Shown piece after piece: positions 43,468 through 55,200 of a stretch of 64,000 nucleotides of DNA; within the stretch, counting starts at the first letter, position 1; the number at the start of each line of letters is the position of its first letter. The stretch comes from Closterium sp. Naga37s-1 (taxonomy: Eukaryota > Streptophyta > Zygnematophyceae > Desmidiales > Closteriaceae). The DNA lies in the NCBI GenBank assembly GCA_947471745.1, contig CANJKZ010001237.1:1842001-1906000 (forward strand), written 5' to 3'. A model generated the notes under the pieces. That model had not been told where the DNA came from. It saw nothing but the letters and a program-made list of their open reading frames with translations, and made no database searches. The position numbers and the translations under genes are program-made.

Positions 43468-46400
43468 CTACAGCAATTGAGGAAACGTGGGCACAAGGCC
43501 TAACAGAGTGCAGAAACGCTGATGATCACCAGACGGAAGCGCCTTGGTGAATATATCAGCAGTATTGGCCCGAGTGGCCACGTGAGCAAGACGAAGCTGA
43601 CCACGCTGCTGCAACTCTCGAGCCAGGAAGTAACGCAGAGCGATGTGCTTCGTTCTGTGCTCCAGTCTGTGCTCTTGACACAAGGCAATGGCGGCCTTGT
43701 TGTCGACGTACAGCACTGGAGGAGAACGAGGCCGCTCTCCCAAGTCGGTCAGCAGGTAGGTGAGCCAGCGTAACTCCTGTGCAGCCATGGCTGTGGCGTA
43801 GATCTCAGCCTCACAATTGGAGCTGAGAACTGAAGACGAGCGTGTAGAACGCCAAGAAACCGAACCAGAGCCAAGGCTGAAGGTGTAACCCTGTGACGAC
43901 CGCTGCGTAGCCTGGTCGTCAACCCAAGAAGCGTCTGAGTGGCCAGTGAGGACAACGTCGCTCCGTCCTCCAAGCACGAGCCCCATGCCCGATGTACTGC
44001 ACAAGTAGCGTAGTACCCACTTAGCAGCATCCATGTGCACCTTTCGGTGCCGACCGGGAGCCACGTAGCAAGCCAGAAGGCCAAGAGGGTACGCAAGGCC
44101 AGGACGAGTGCAGGTCATCAGGTACATGAGGCAGCCCACTAGCTCTGGGTAAGGACCACTCGGCTCTACGGACTCGTCTGAAGGTGGAGCTGAGAGCGAG
44201 TGACCTGTAGCCAGAGGAGTGGCCTGTGCCGAGGACCAGGTGAAGCCGAAGCGCTGAAGAACCTGCTGCACCATGTGTGACTGAGTCAGTGTGATGGTGC
44301 GGCGTGCTCTGTCCCGGGTGATCCGCAAGCCAAGATAGCTTGTCAGCCCACCCAGGTCTGTGCACGTGTGTCTCTTCTGCAGCTCCGACTTCACCAGGGC
44401 GAGAGCCTCAGTGTCAGCAGTGGCAAAGACCAAGTCGTCGACGTACACGAGGATGTAGAACGGCGGCAGCGAAGTGTCGGTGCGCAGAAACAGCGACGGG
44501 TCAGCAGTCGACGGAGCAAACCCAAGAGCCGCAAGTGTCGTCCTCAGTGTGTCGTGCCACACACGTGGCGCCTGGCGGAGACCGTAGACCGGCCGCCTGA
44601 GGCTCCACTGGGTACCAGGAGGGAACGACCCAGTGAAGCCAGGTGGGCGGCGCAGCCAGATCTCCTCGTGCAGGCTGCCCTGTAAGAAGGCTGTGCTGAA
44701 GTCAAGAGAGTGAAGCTCGTAGTCACGCTGAGCGGCAACGTGCAGCAGCACCCGAAGAGTGGTCATCTTCGGGGTGGGGGAGAAGGTCTGGAAGAAGTCT
44801 ACTCCCTCTCGCTGACTGAAACCTCGTGCAACGTAACGCGCCTTGAAGGCAGGCGGAGAACCTGGCGGCCGCTTCACCCTGAAAATCCACATGCCACTGA
44901 CGATGTTCGCCCCAGGTGGGGGAACCTCGTCGACGTAGGTGCCCGTGGACTTCCAGGATGCCATCTCTGCGTCCATGGCTGTCTGCCACTGAGAGGAGTA
45001 CTCATCCGCGATCGCCTCAGCGTAAGAGCGCGGGGTCGGGATGTCTGGAGCATCCGGGTCTCCCTCAGGGGCAAGCAGCATGGACACGAGATGAGGCGCA
45101 GCGGCTGCAAGACACTCAAGGTCCTCCTGCCTGTCCTCAAGGACGTCCGTGCTAAGAGCACACTCACCCCCGACGGACGGAGGACAGACAGACTCAGACT
45201 CAGCAACAAGACTAGCGGCGTAGTCTAGACGACAGGCAGCAGCAAAGTCAACAAGCTCAGCAACTAAGGCAGACGTAGCAGCAGACTCAAACGACGGGTC
45301 AGTGACAACAGTGGCTAGCAGACGCGTGACAGTAGGGTGCTCAGCACGAAACCGGTCAGACTCGTGGTCCGCAACGACAGGCAGAGAAGACGCAGGAGGG
45401 GACAGCAGAGGAAGACGCTGCGGAGGAGAGGAAGGACGACGGACTACGAGGTGGGTTTCGGGGACAGCTGGCAGACGCGGACGAGGAGCACGACGACCGG
45501 AACGACCAGAACAGACAGGCGAGACAGGACGCGACGCAGGCTCACGACGCTCAGTAAGACCCCCTAGCTGCTCAGTGTAAGGAGAAGGAGCAGGCAGCGG
45601 TGAGCCAGGCTGTAACGGAAGACCAGTAGACGAAGGGAGACTAAGAACCTGGCGAAGCACAGAGTCAGGCGGTGGCTGAGACGACGGAGACGGTGGAGCG
45701 AAGAACAGGCGCGGCTGTGCAGTGACACCAGCACCAGCAGCTCCAGTACCCCCAGCAGCTCCAGCACCTCCAGCAGCTCCAGAACCTCCAGCGCCAGCAC
45801 CCTCAGCAGCTCCAGAACCTCCAGCTCCAGCGCCACCAGCGCCAGTACCTCCAGCAGCTCCAGAACCTCCAGCACCAGCACCCTCAGCAGCTACAGAACC
45901 TCCAGCTCCAGCGCCACCAGCGCCAGTACCTCCAGAAGCTCCAGAACCTCAAGCACCAGCACCCTCAGCAGCTCCAGAACCTCCAGCTCCAGCGCCACCA
46001 GCGCCAGCACCTCCAGCAGCTCCAGAACCCTCAGCGCCAGCTCCTCCAGGACCAGCTCCACCAACAGCAGCACCCCCACAACCGGCACCTCCAGTCCCAG
46101 GGTCTCCAGCCGCAGTGCCTCCAGCAGCAGCACCCTCATGCTCAGCACCTCCAGCCCCAGCAGCTCCAGTACCTCCAGTACGAGCACCTCCGGGACCAGC
46201 ACCACTCCCAGCTCCACTGACGTCAGCAGAAGTACCTCCAACGGCAGAGCCCCGAGCTCCAGAAGCGCGACCCTGACGGCGATCGTACCAGTCGTGCAGG
46301 TGCTGCGAGGTGAGAGGCACACGCGGACGAAGGCGGCTACTCCAAGGAAACCGCGCAACAGCAGACTCAGAACCCTCAGCGCCAGTACCCGCAGCAGCTC

Positions 46401-49155
46401 CAGAACCTCCAGCGCCAGCACCCTCAGCAGCTCCAGAACCTCCAGCTCCAGCGCCACCAGCGCCAGTACCTCCAGCAGCTCCAGAACCTCCAGCGCCAGC
46501 ACCCTCAGCAGCTCCAGAACCTCCGGCTCCAGCGCCCTCAGCAGCTCCAGAACCTCCAGCAGAAACAACTCCAGTGGCAGAGTCACCAACTCCAGCGCCT
46601 CCCGCAGCAGGGCCCCTAGCTCCAGCAGCGCGACCCTGACGGCCAGCGTACCGCTCAAGCAGCTGCTGTAGGGAGAGAGGGAGGCGACGACGAGAGTGCA
46701 GCGGCGAGGCACCAGCGGAGCGACTACGAAGACGGTCGCTCCAGGGAGACTGCTCACCAGACGCCTAAGCGCCCCCAGGCTCAGCACCCCCAGACTCCTC
46801 ACACCCAGGCTCAGCACCTCCAGTCTCCGCACCCCCAGGCTCCGCACCTCCAGGCTCCGCACCCCCAGGCTCAGCACCCCCAGGCTCAGCACCCCCAGGC
46901 TCCGCACCCCCAGGCTCAGCACCCCCAGAAGCAGCACCCCGAGCAGGACCACCCTCAGTAGGACATGAGTCACCAGTGACCTCAACCGGCTCAGTCAAGG
47001 GAGGAGGGTCTACCTGAGACACACTTGAAGGAGCAGGACCGGGAGCGGGGAGGGGGTCTACCTGGGGAGCACCTGGAGCGAGGAAGAGCGGCGGGGGGGG
47101 GAAAGGGGCAGTGCGGTAGGGGAAGAGACGGTAAAAGGGAACCGACTCGTCGAACGTGACGTCCTGAGAGGGGAAGACATGGCGCGAGGTGGGGTGGTAA
47201 AACTGCCAACCAGGCGCGTCAGGGACAAAGCCAAGGAAGACACAGGGAACAGCGCTCGCGGAGAGCTTGTCCGCGGTGGTATCGCGGACAAAGGTACGAG
47301 CACCCCAGACCCGGAAACGCGACGCATCGCCAACCTTCCCCGTCCACAGCAGTGTGGGCGAGGTCTCCGGCAAGGAGACACGGGGCCAGAGGTTGAGCTG
47401 ATGCGCGGCGTACCGGACCGCAAACGGCCACAGAAAATGGGGGGCAGCCGCATGGATCATGGAGGTACGAGCGACCTCCATGACTAAGCCAATGCGGCGC
47501 TCAGCAACCCCATTCTGCTGCGGAGAGGCCGGAAGCGTGAACGTCTGGCGGATGCCGTGCTCTGCACAGTAGGCTGCCAAGAGGTCTGAGGAGAACTCAC
47601 CACCTCTGTCAGAGTGCAAACGCAGGACAGGAAAGTCCGACTAGAACCGCTCGCGGAGCTGGAGACGAACAGCGCGGATCCAGGGGATCAAAACATCAGG
47701 GACCTCCCCCTTGCTGCGCAAGGGGAAGACCGTGGTGTAACGCGTGTAGTCGTCGACGACCAGCAGGAAGTACCGCTCGTGGCCCTGTCCACGGACGCGG
47801 GCTGGGCCCCACACGTCCAGGTGGAGAGTCTGCAGGGGAGCCTCTGTGGGAGGGAACGAGGAGGAGTGAGGAGCGGCGCGCTGCCGCCCCTCGACACAGA
47901 GAAGACAGGGAGGAGCAGGCGAGGGTGGTAGAGGAGGCAGAGTCTCTGGAAGTCCAGAGACAACGAAACGGCGGTGCATGCTACGAAGGCGCTGCACCGA
48001 GGGGTGACCAAGGCGGTGGTGCCAAAGGAGGGTCTGGTGCGACAAAGCGCGACACGAGCAGGGGGCCGCTAGCTGACCTGACGCAAACGCAGACGCAGAC
48101 GCAGCTACCTGAGGGGACACAGTGGTCAGTGTGTACAGACTCGAGTTAGGCTCTCGCGTGAACGTGGCCAGGTGCCGACCAGTCCGGGAGCACGTACAGT
48201 GGGTCACACGCTGACCTCCAGGGGTGAACTGGTCAACCCACACATCCTGTAGGTCAGCTCCACTCACCAAGTTCGTAGAGAACGAGGGGAGGTGAAGACC
48301 TGACAGGGAGCCAGACGGGACCGCCGGACACGGCAGGACCGTGGAGGAGTGCGCAAGGACTGGACCCCCAGAGGGGTCTGCTAGGGAGACTGCAACCGGC
48401 CGACGAAGCGGCGTGAGGGTGGTGCTGTCGCGAAAGAAGGAGCGGGAAGCACCTGAGTCAAGTGTGAAGGTGTACAAGGCCTCAGCAGGCGCAGTACCAG
48501 AGAGAGCAGACTCACCAGGACTTGGAGCAGCAGCCTCACCAACACCTAGCGCAGGAGACGCACTAGCACCTAGAGCAGCATCCTCACTAGCACCTAGCGC
48601 AGGAGACGTACTAGCACCTAGAGCAGCAGCCTCACCAGCACCTAGGGCAGCAGGCCCTATACCTGGGTCAGGCGGTACGCACAGGGAACAGGCACGGTCA
48701 GCACTAGTAGGCAATGCATACATGGCAGTGAGAATAGCATCATAGTCAAGAGCAAAGATATCTACCCTCTGCCCAAGCAGCTCCAGCCAGGTGGGGAGCT
48801 CAGCCTCGTCGCCAAACTCGGTACGCCAGGCGCCGCTCAGACGGGCGAAGCAGCGGGACTGGGTGTGACCAAGTGTCTCGCAAGCCTGACCAGCCCGATC
48901 ACCTGTGCGAAGGACGTACGGGCAGCGAACGGTACTCCGAGACCCTCGACTCTGAGCGTACCACTCGTGAAGCTGCCGGGACGTAAGTGTCTCGCGCGGA
49001 CGCCGCTGCAGCTGCAGCTGGCCACTGCCAGACGCTCCCGACCGACCAGCCCTAGGGCGACAGCCACGACGTCTACCGCCACAACCCCAACTAGCATACC
49101 ACTCACGAAGATGCTGAGGCGTGAGAGACTCGCACGGACGTCGCTGGAGCTGCAT
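43468..49155 (-). pseudogene. Copia-B gag(partial)-protease-integrase-RT-RNase H polyprotein
   Basis: In one phase the minus strand gives two EWY modules (SLTPQHLREWYA, TLTSRQLHEWYAQSR), the zinc block CPYVLRTGDRAGQACE...CFARL and protease FTLDSGASRSFF with intact DSG. Integrase follows (WHHRLGHPS, VVDDYTRY, RLHSDRGGEF, PQQNGVAERR), then GGAEPGG repeats and a Gly/Ala/Glu linker with further EWY-like motifs. RT is intact (LVYVDDLVFATAD), as is RNase H (CEAEIYATAMAAQELRW, LYVDNKAAIALC, RTKHIALRYFLARE). Stops: TAG at 47641, TAG near 46765 and TGA near 45949. The start at 49155 is the first ATG in phase. There is no UBN2-like capsid domain upstream, so this copy could not form particles alone. 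Confidence 0.92.
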
Positions 49156-49159
49156 CTGG

Positions 49160-50097
49160 CCACCGCCAGTAGCAGTAGTAGCAGTAGTAGCAGCAGCAGC
49201 AGCAGCAGCAGAAGCAGTCTAGCAGTAGTAGTAGCGCGGGCAGGGCAGGCAGGCAAGCAGGCGTGGCAGGCAGGCAGGCAGGCAGGCAGGCAGGTAGGTG
49301 CTCACCAGTGGCGAGAAGGGCAGGCGCACGACGGCGGCGACGGCGGGGCCGCGACAGCTGCGGCAGAGCAGGACCGCGTCGGAGGTAGGGCAGGTCCGCT
49401 ACAGCTGCTGCAGGGCGGGGACGTGACGGCGGCAGAAGGCTCCGCGGCAGCTGCTGCATGGCAGGGCCTCGACGGCGGCAGGAGGCTCCGCGGCAGCTGC
49501 TGTAGGGCGGGGCCGCTACTGTGGCAGGGTGCTCCGCGGCCGCTGCTGCAGGAGTGACGGCGGCGTCCAGGGGCAGCCGCGGCGCGCGAGGCTGCAGCGC
49601 GCTACGCGAGCCGCGGGCGCGGCGCGCGAAGCCGCCGCGGGCTGCGCGAGGACGGCAGCCGCGGCGCGCGGGGCTGCAGCGTGACGCGCGGGCAGCGAAC
49701 GCGACGCGCGGGGCTGCAGCGCGACGCGCGGGCAGCGGACGCGACGCGCGGGGCTGCAGCGCGACGCGCGGGCTGTGGGCGCGACGCGCGGGGCTGCAGC
49801 GCGACGCGCGGGCTGTGGGCGTGACGCGCGGGGCAGCGACCTGGCGGGGCGGCGCCCTGGCCTGACGGGCCTGCAGGGGCGGCTCGCAGGCATGACGTGT
49901 CTGCAGGTGCGGCGCCTGGGCCTTACGGGCCTGCAGGGGCGGCGTTCTGGCCTAGGGCAGCAGTAGGCAGCACGAGGGCTGCAGGACGGCGCGCGCAGCG
50001 CAGCACGTCACAAGGCAAGGCAGGCCAACACGTGGGGTAACGCGGTAACCGCTACGGTAGGTGGGCCCGGAAAAAAAAACGGTCCTACGGACCTAGT
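49160..50097 (-). repeat. Copia-B leader: simple and GC-rich tandem repeats
   Basis: It contains a CAG/TAG-type triplet run (49165-49235), a GGCAGGCAGGCA run (about 49240-49295) and GCGACGCGCGGGCTG-type minisatellite units (about 49560-49850). No gag capsid frame is found on the minus strand, although this is where Copia-A and Copia-C carry theirs. Confidence 0.8.
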
Positions 50098-50109
50098 GCT
50101 CTGAAACCA

Positions 50110-50243
50110 TGTTAGAATCTAGCAGCAGGAATGATTGAACTATCAAAGAGTTGGGTACAAGTATGAAACCCTAAAAGGGGCTGTACCCCATATTGGCTAC
50201 CCCACTACAGCCTACACATATATAGCATGCATATACTTTGACA
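50110..50243 (-). repeat. Copia-B 5' LTR
   Basis: 134 bp; followed on the minus strand by the primer binding site at about 50098-50109. Confidence 0.95.
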
Positions 50244-50675
50244 AGAATTGCGACACCACCTTCGAGCAAAGTACAATACAAAGAGCTCGAGCCAGGATGC
50301 GCATGAACAGCTCGCCGATAGCCACCGAGCGGGCGTCACCATTCCCTTTTAATAGTCCCACCAAGTTGGATGCAGTAAGCCAAGGTCGAACGTGCTCTGC
50401 CACCTCCCCCTTTGTCCCTGTGTAAAGACCCAAAGCTGGTGCGACAGGTATGCGTGCTCGGAGAGGAAAGTGCTGCGCATGTGCTTTATCATCCACCCAA
50501 ATGGTCCCGGTGCAGACGCCCTAGCCGCCGAATGGATCACCTGGCCAAGCACCTCCAGTGAGAGCTGGGGGATGAGAGACGGCTCGAGTCTCACAACCTT
50601 CACCCACTCAGGGATGGCCGTCTCGCTTGATGGGTGTTTGGCGCGTAGAAAGTCAGGCATGAGCTAGGCCATGTG
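50244..50675 (-). pseudogene. non-LTR-type reverse transcriptase gene, 5' part (RT1)
   Basis: Minus-strand frames read IPEWVKVVRLEPSLIPQLSL, ARASAPGPFGWMIKHM (the APGPDGW-like RT block), PWLTASNLVGLLKGNGDARS and SVAIGELFMRILARALC, ending KVVSQF at the Copia-B junction. Removing Copia-B and one AGAAT copy continues the same frame into SPYNHLRVGSKSGVEV at 43104. This is the order expected of an RT palm region. One frame change lies within the fragment. The 5' end is lost at the tail of the neighbouring LINE. Confidence 0.75.
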
Positions 50676-51854
50676 TGTTTTTTATATATATATATATATA
50701 TATATAGAAAGTGCAGACATTCTCGGTCGTAACTGAACACTGGAGAGGACCGACCCTGTAACGCTACCAGGGTCCCCCTCAGAGAATTTTCCATGGGGGC
50801 TGCCTGATCGTTCTGGGGTTGCGCCAGATGGAGAGAAACCCGTCGCTCCACGGCCTTATCTCCCGGCTCGCTGAGTAGAGCCACCGTCGCTCTCTTGTCA
50901 TCCATCAGGTCCCGCCATGGGTCCCTTCCTCGCTTCGCTATACCGCTTCTCCGTGCTTTACGTCTCAATTTCGTGCGATAGACCTGGGCATGCAGCGCAA
51001 ACTCTTGGAGTGCCCCTCTCGCCACCTTCTTCCGCTGGAAAGCCACCCCTCTCCAGACCATGTCACACCGTGCCAGCCAGATGTGACGGAACGTTGTCGC
51101 CACCAGCGTTGATGCAAGAAAACCTGACCGCGTGTTTCCGTCTTCGAATAGCAGGTCTCCCAGTGAGCTCGAATTGCTCGATCGGTCCAAAAATTGCAGC
51201 GATCGTAGAAGCGCACCAATTACAGGTTGGACCACCGGGCAGCTGAACATGCAGTGCTCTAGGGTTTCAGGCTCCCCGCAGTGTGAGCACCGTGCCCTTT
51301 CCCCCAAAAACTTCAGCCTGCCGCCCACTTGCAAGTTCAGACTATGCATCCTCAACAGCACATCCCTCGCTCTGATGGGGGTCACCATCGAGTCTCTTCT
51401 GCTCTCCGCCTTCTTCCAGTCAACCTTTTTTCCCCACCTTTCCTCCCACTCGCTCCTTTTCCTCGAGGGGGTCGTAAGGCCCGTTAGCATCAGCCGGATT
51501 GTTCTTATCTTCGCCAGCGCACCGTCATCGTCTAGCAGCTTTGACTGCCGCAGCTTCGTCGCCGGGGCGCCCATCACCCCCAGCCCCCTTCCTCCTCGGG
51601 TGACTACCGCTTCTATGCCTTTCGCCATGAACTTCACTATGACCGGCCTCTCCCATTCCTCCAGCCTTGTCCAAACTGCATACTTCAGGTTTGACACCAC
51701 TACCTTTCCGTCTTCCACCCCTTTCACCTTCCAATAGTGATGCTCCTGTGTTCGGGGGAGGTATGTTCTCACTGCTTCCGCCGCTGCCGCCACTTTCTCC
51801 TCCATTCTGCTTGCTGTCAGAATCTCTTTCCATTCCTTTGACGTTGTTGCGTAT
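50676..51854 (-). pseudogene. LINE C-terminal region with zf-RVT domain, 3' part
   Basis: The frame from 51805 includes VVVSNLKYAVWTRLEEWERP, TPIRARDVLLRMHSLNLQVG and a zinc-binding CSHCGEPETLEHCMFSC. The last is the zf-RVT region that follows RT in many plant-type LINEs. The 3' end on this strand is a (TA)n tract at about 50678-50705, which could be the element's simple-repeat tail. Upstream it is interrupted by Copia-C at 51855. Sequence beyond Copia-C (59104 upward) rejoins in frame at AYATTSKEWKEIL. Confidence 0.82.
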
Positions 51855-51990
51855 TGTTAGAATGTTAGAGAGAACGAGAATGAATGAAACTAGCAGAAAG
51901 TTGGGTACAAGTAGGAAACCCTAAGTTTGTTGTACCCCCTAAGGCTAAACCCACTATAGCCTATACAATGTAAACATACAATGTTTCACA
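51855..51990 (-). repeat. Copia-C 3' LTR
   Basis: 136 bp, next to the polypurine tract; the outer edge abuts CGTAT. Confidence 0.94.
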
Positions 51991-52214
51991 CACCCCCATA
52001 GGCTAAGTGGGAGACAACCAGATGGTCACAAGACCAGTCAAAGCAAAGCAAAGCTCAGGGTGGATCTCAAGGATACCACACAAATTCCGAGCACAAGCAA
52101 GCGGTCACAGGACCATTTCACATGCAGTTTGATAAAAAACAAGAGGTACAGTGATCACAACCTAGCAAGTGTAAGCATGCAGGTATATATATAGAGATCA
52201 CAGTACAAGCAGAG

Positions 52215-55200
52215 TCAAGAAGTGAGCAAGTGAGGGAGAGTAGGCACAAGGCCTAGAACAGTACAGAAACGCTGATGGTCACAAGGCTGAAGCGCCTTGG
52301 TGAACACATCAGTAGTGTTGGCCCGAGTGGCCACGTATGAAAGACGAAGCTGACCACGCTGCTGCAGCTCTCGAGCAAGGAAGTAGCGCAGAGCGATGTG
52401 CTTCGTTCTGTGCTCCTGACACAAGGCAAGGGCGGCCTTGTTGTCGACGTACAGCACTGGAGGAGAACGAGGCCGCTCTCCCAGGTCGGTCAGCAGGTAG
52501 GTGAGCCAGCAGAGCTCCTGGGAAGCCATGGCTGTGGCGTAGATCTCAGCTTCACAACTGGAGCTGAGAACAGAAGAAGAGCGTGTAGAACGCCAGGAAA
52601 CAGAGCCAGAGCCAAGGCTGAAGGTGTAACCCTGAGACGACCGCTGAGTAGCCTGGTCGTCTGCCCAAGAAGCGTGTGAGTGTCCAGTGAGGACAACGTC
52701 GCGCCGTCCTCCAAGCACAAGCCCCATGCCCGACGTACTGCACAAGTAGCGCAACACCCTCTTAGATGCATCCATGTGCTCCTTCCGGTGACGGCCAGGA
52801 GCGACATAGCGTGCTAGGATGCTAAGAGGGTAGGCTAGGTCAGGTCGAGTGCAGGTCATCAGGTACATGAGGCAGCCCACAAGCTCTGGATACGGGCCAC
52901 TCGGCTCTACGGACTCATCCGAAGGCAGAGCTGAGAGCGAGTGACCGGTAGGCAGAGGAGTGGGCTGAGGCGAGGAGTACGTGAAGCGGAAGCGCTGAAG
53001 GACCTGCTGCACCATGTGTGACTGACTCAAGGTGATGGTGCGCTGTGCTCTGTCCCGGGTGATCCGCAAGCCAAGATAGCTTGTCAGCTCACCCAGGTCT
53101 GTGCACGTGTGTCTCTTCTGCAGCTCCGACTTCACGTGGGCGAGTGCCTCAGTGTCAGCAGTAGCAAAGACCAAGTCGTCTACGTACACGAGAACGTAGA
53201 ACGGCGGCAGAGTGGTGTCGGTGCGTAGAAACAGCGACGGGTCAGCAGTAGAAGGAGCAAACCCAAGAGCAGCAAGAGTAGTCCTCAGTGTGTCGTGCCA
53301 CTCACGAGGTGCCTGGCGGAGACCGTAGACTGGCCGCCGGAGGCTCCACTGGGTACGAGGAGGGAACGACCCAGTGAAGCCAGGTGGGCGGCGCAGCCAG
53401 ATCTCCTCGTGCAGGGTGCCCTGTAGGAACGCAGTGCTGAAGTCAAGGCAGTAGAGCTCGTAGTCACGCTGAGCAGCGACGTGCAGCAGAACCCGAAGAG
53501 TGGTCATCTTCGGGGTCGGGGAGAAGGTCTGGAAGAAGTCAACTCCCTCTCGCTGACTGAAGCCTCGTGCAACGTAACGCGCCTTGAAGACAGGCGGAGA
53601 ACCCGGCAGCCGCTTCACCCTGAAAATCCACATGCCACTGACGATGTTCGCCCCAGGTGGGGGAACCTCGTCGACGTAGGTGCCTGTGGACTTCCAGGAA
53701 GCCATCTCTGCGTCCATGGCTGTCTGCCACTGAGAGGAGTAGAGACCCTCCATCGCCTCTGCGTAGGAGCGTGGGGTCGGGATGTCTGGTGCATCCGGGT
53801 CTCCCTCAGGGGCAATCAGCATGGACACGAGATGAGGTAAAGCAGCAGCAAAGCACTCAAACTCCTCCTGGCTGTCCTCAAGGACGTCCGTGCCAAGAGC
53901 ACACTCACCCCCGACGGACGGAGGACAGACAGACTCAGACTCAGCAACAAGGCTAGCGGCGTAGTCTAGACGACAGGCGGCAGCAAAGTCAACAAGCTCA
54001 GCGACGAGAGCAGACGCAGCAGAGGACTCAAAGGTAGGGTCAGTGACAACAGTGGCAAGGAGACGCGCGACAGTAGGACTGGCAGCACGAGTAAGGTCTG
54101 ACGGCGGGTCAGCAACGTCAGGAAGCGAGGACTCAGGAGGAGACGGCAGAGGGACGCGCTGTGGAGCAGTGGAAGGACGCAGGGTCATATAGTGAGTGCC
54201 AAGGACAGGAGGAGGACGCTCACGTGGAGCACGACAACCAGTGCGGACAGCACGTACAGGCGACTCTGGACGCGACTCAGGCGACTCTGGACTAGACTCA
54301 GGCGACGGAGGACGAGACTCAGGCTCACGACGCTCAGTAAGACTGCCCGTCGGCGCAGTGTAAGGAGAAGGACCAGGCAGCGGAGAGGCAGGCTGTAGCT
54401 GTGACTGGAAAGGCGGTGGACTCAGTAGGGGAGGAGTAGGACCTGTAGAGGGCGGGAGACCAAGAACCTGCTGAAGGAGCGGAACGTAGTACGGCCGAGG
54501 CCGCTCAGCAACTCCAGCTCCAGTCCCCTCAGCCGCTCCAGTCCCAACAGCTCCAGCAGCTCCAGCACCAGCAGCACCTCCAGCAGCACCGCCAGCAGCA
54601 GCAGTGCCTCCAGCAGCTCCAGCACCAGTAGCACCTCCAGCAGCTCCAGTAGTACCAGCACCAGCAGCACCAGTACCAGCAGCAGCTCCAGCAGCTCCAA
54701 CACCAGCAGCACCTCCAGCAGCTCCAGCAGTACCAGCACCAGCAGCACCAGTACCAGCAGCACCGCCAACAGCTCCAGTAGCACCTCCAGCAGCTCCAGT
54801 AGCACCAGCAGCACCGCCAGCAGCAGCAGCACCTCCAGCAGCGTCAGCACCAGCAGCACCACCTCCAGCAGCTCCAGCACCAGTAGCACTTCTAGCTCCA
54901 GGGTCCGCGACACTAGTAGCGCCACTCCAGAGACTGCAGCGACGAGCGTACCACTCTCGAAGCCGCTGGTGAGAGGGCAGCTCCCGCCTTGGAGGGGAAG
55001 CACGAGCACGAGCTCTAGCAGCACCTCTCCTGAGGCTGCAGTACTGTAAGTACCACTCACGCAGCTGCTGTGAGGAAAGAGCGCCTCCAGGTGTAGCACT
55101 CTCAGTCGCAGCACCCTCAGGCTCAGCACCCCCAGACTCAGCACCCCCAGACTCAGCACCCCCAGACTCAGCACCCGCAGGCTCCGCACCCCCAGACTCA

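Larger units (their letters stand above)
43110..50243 (-). mobile_element. Copia-B: full-length Ty1/copia element with AGAAT target duplication
   Basis: 134-bp LTRs at 43110-43243 and 50110-50243 differ at about one base. On the minus strand the primer site TGGTTTCAGAGC lies just inside the right LTR. The polypurine tract CCTATGGGGGTG lies just inside the left LTR. The target duplication AGAAT is at 43105-43109 and 50244-50248. The interior encodes the gag zinc block through RNase H in one continuous phase with only three stop codons, but no capsid-like gag N-terminus. The high LTR identity indicates a very recent insertion. Confidence 0.97.
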
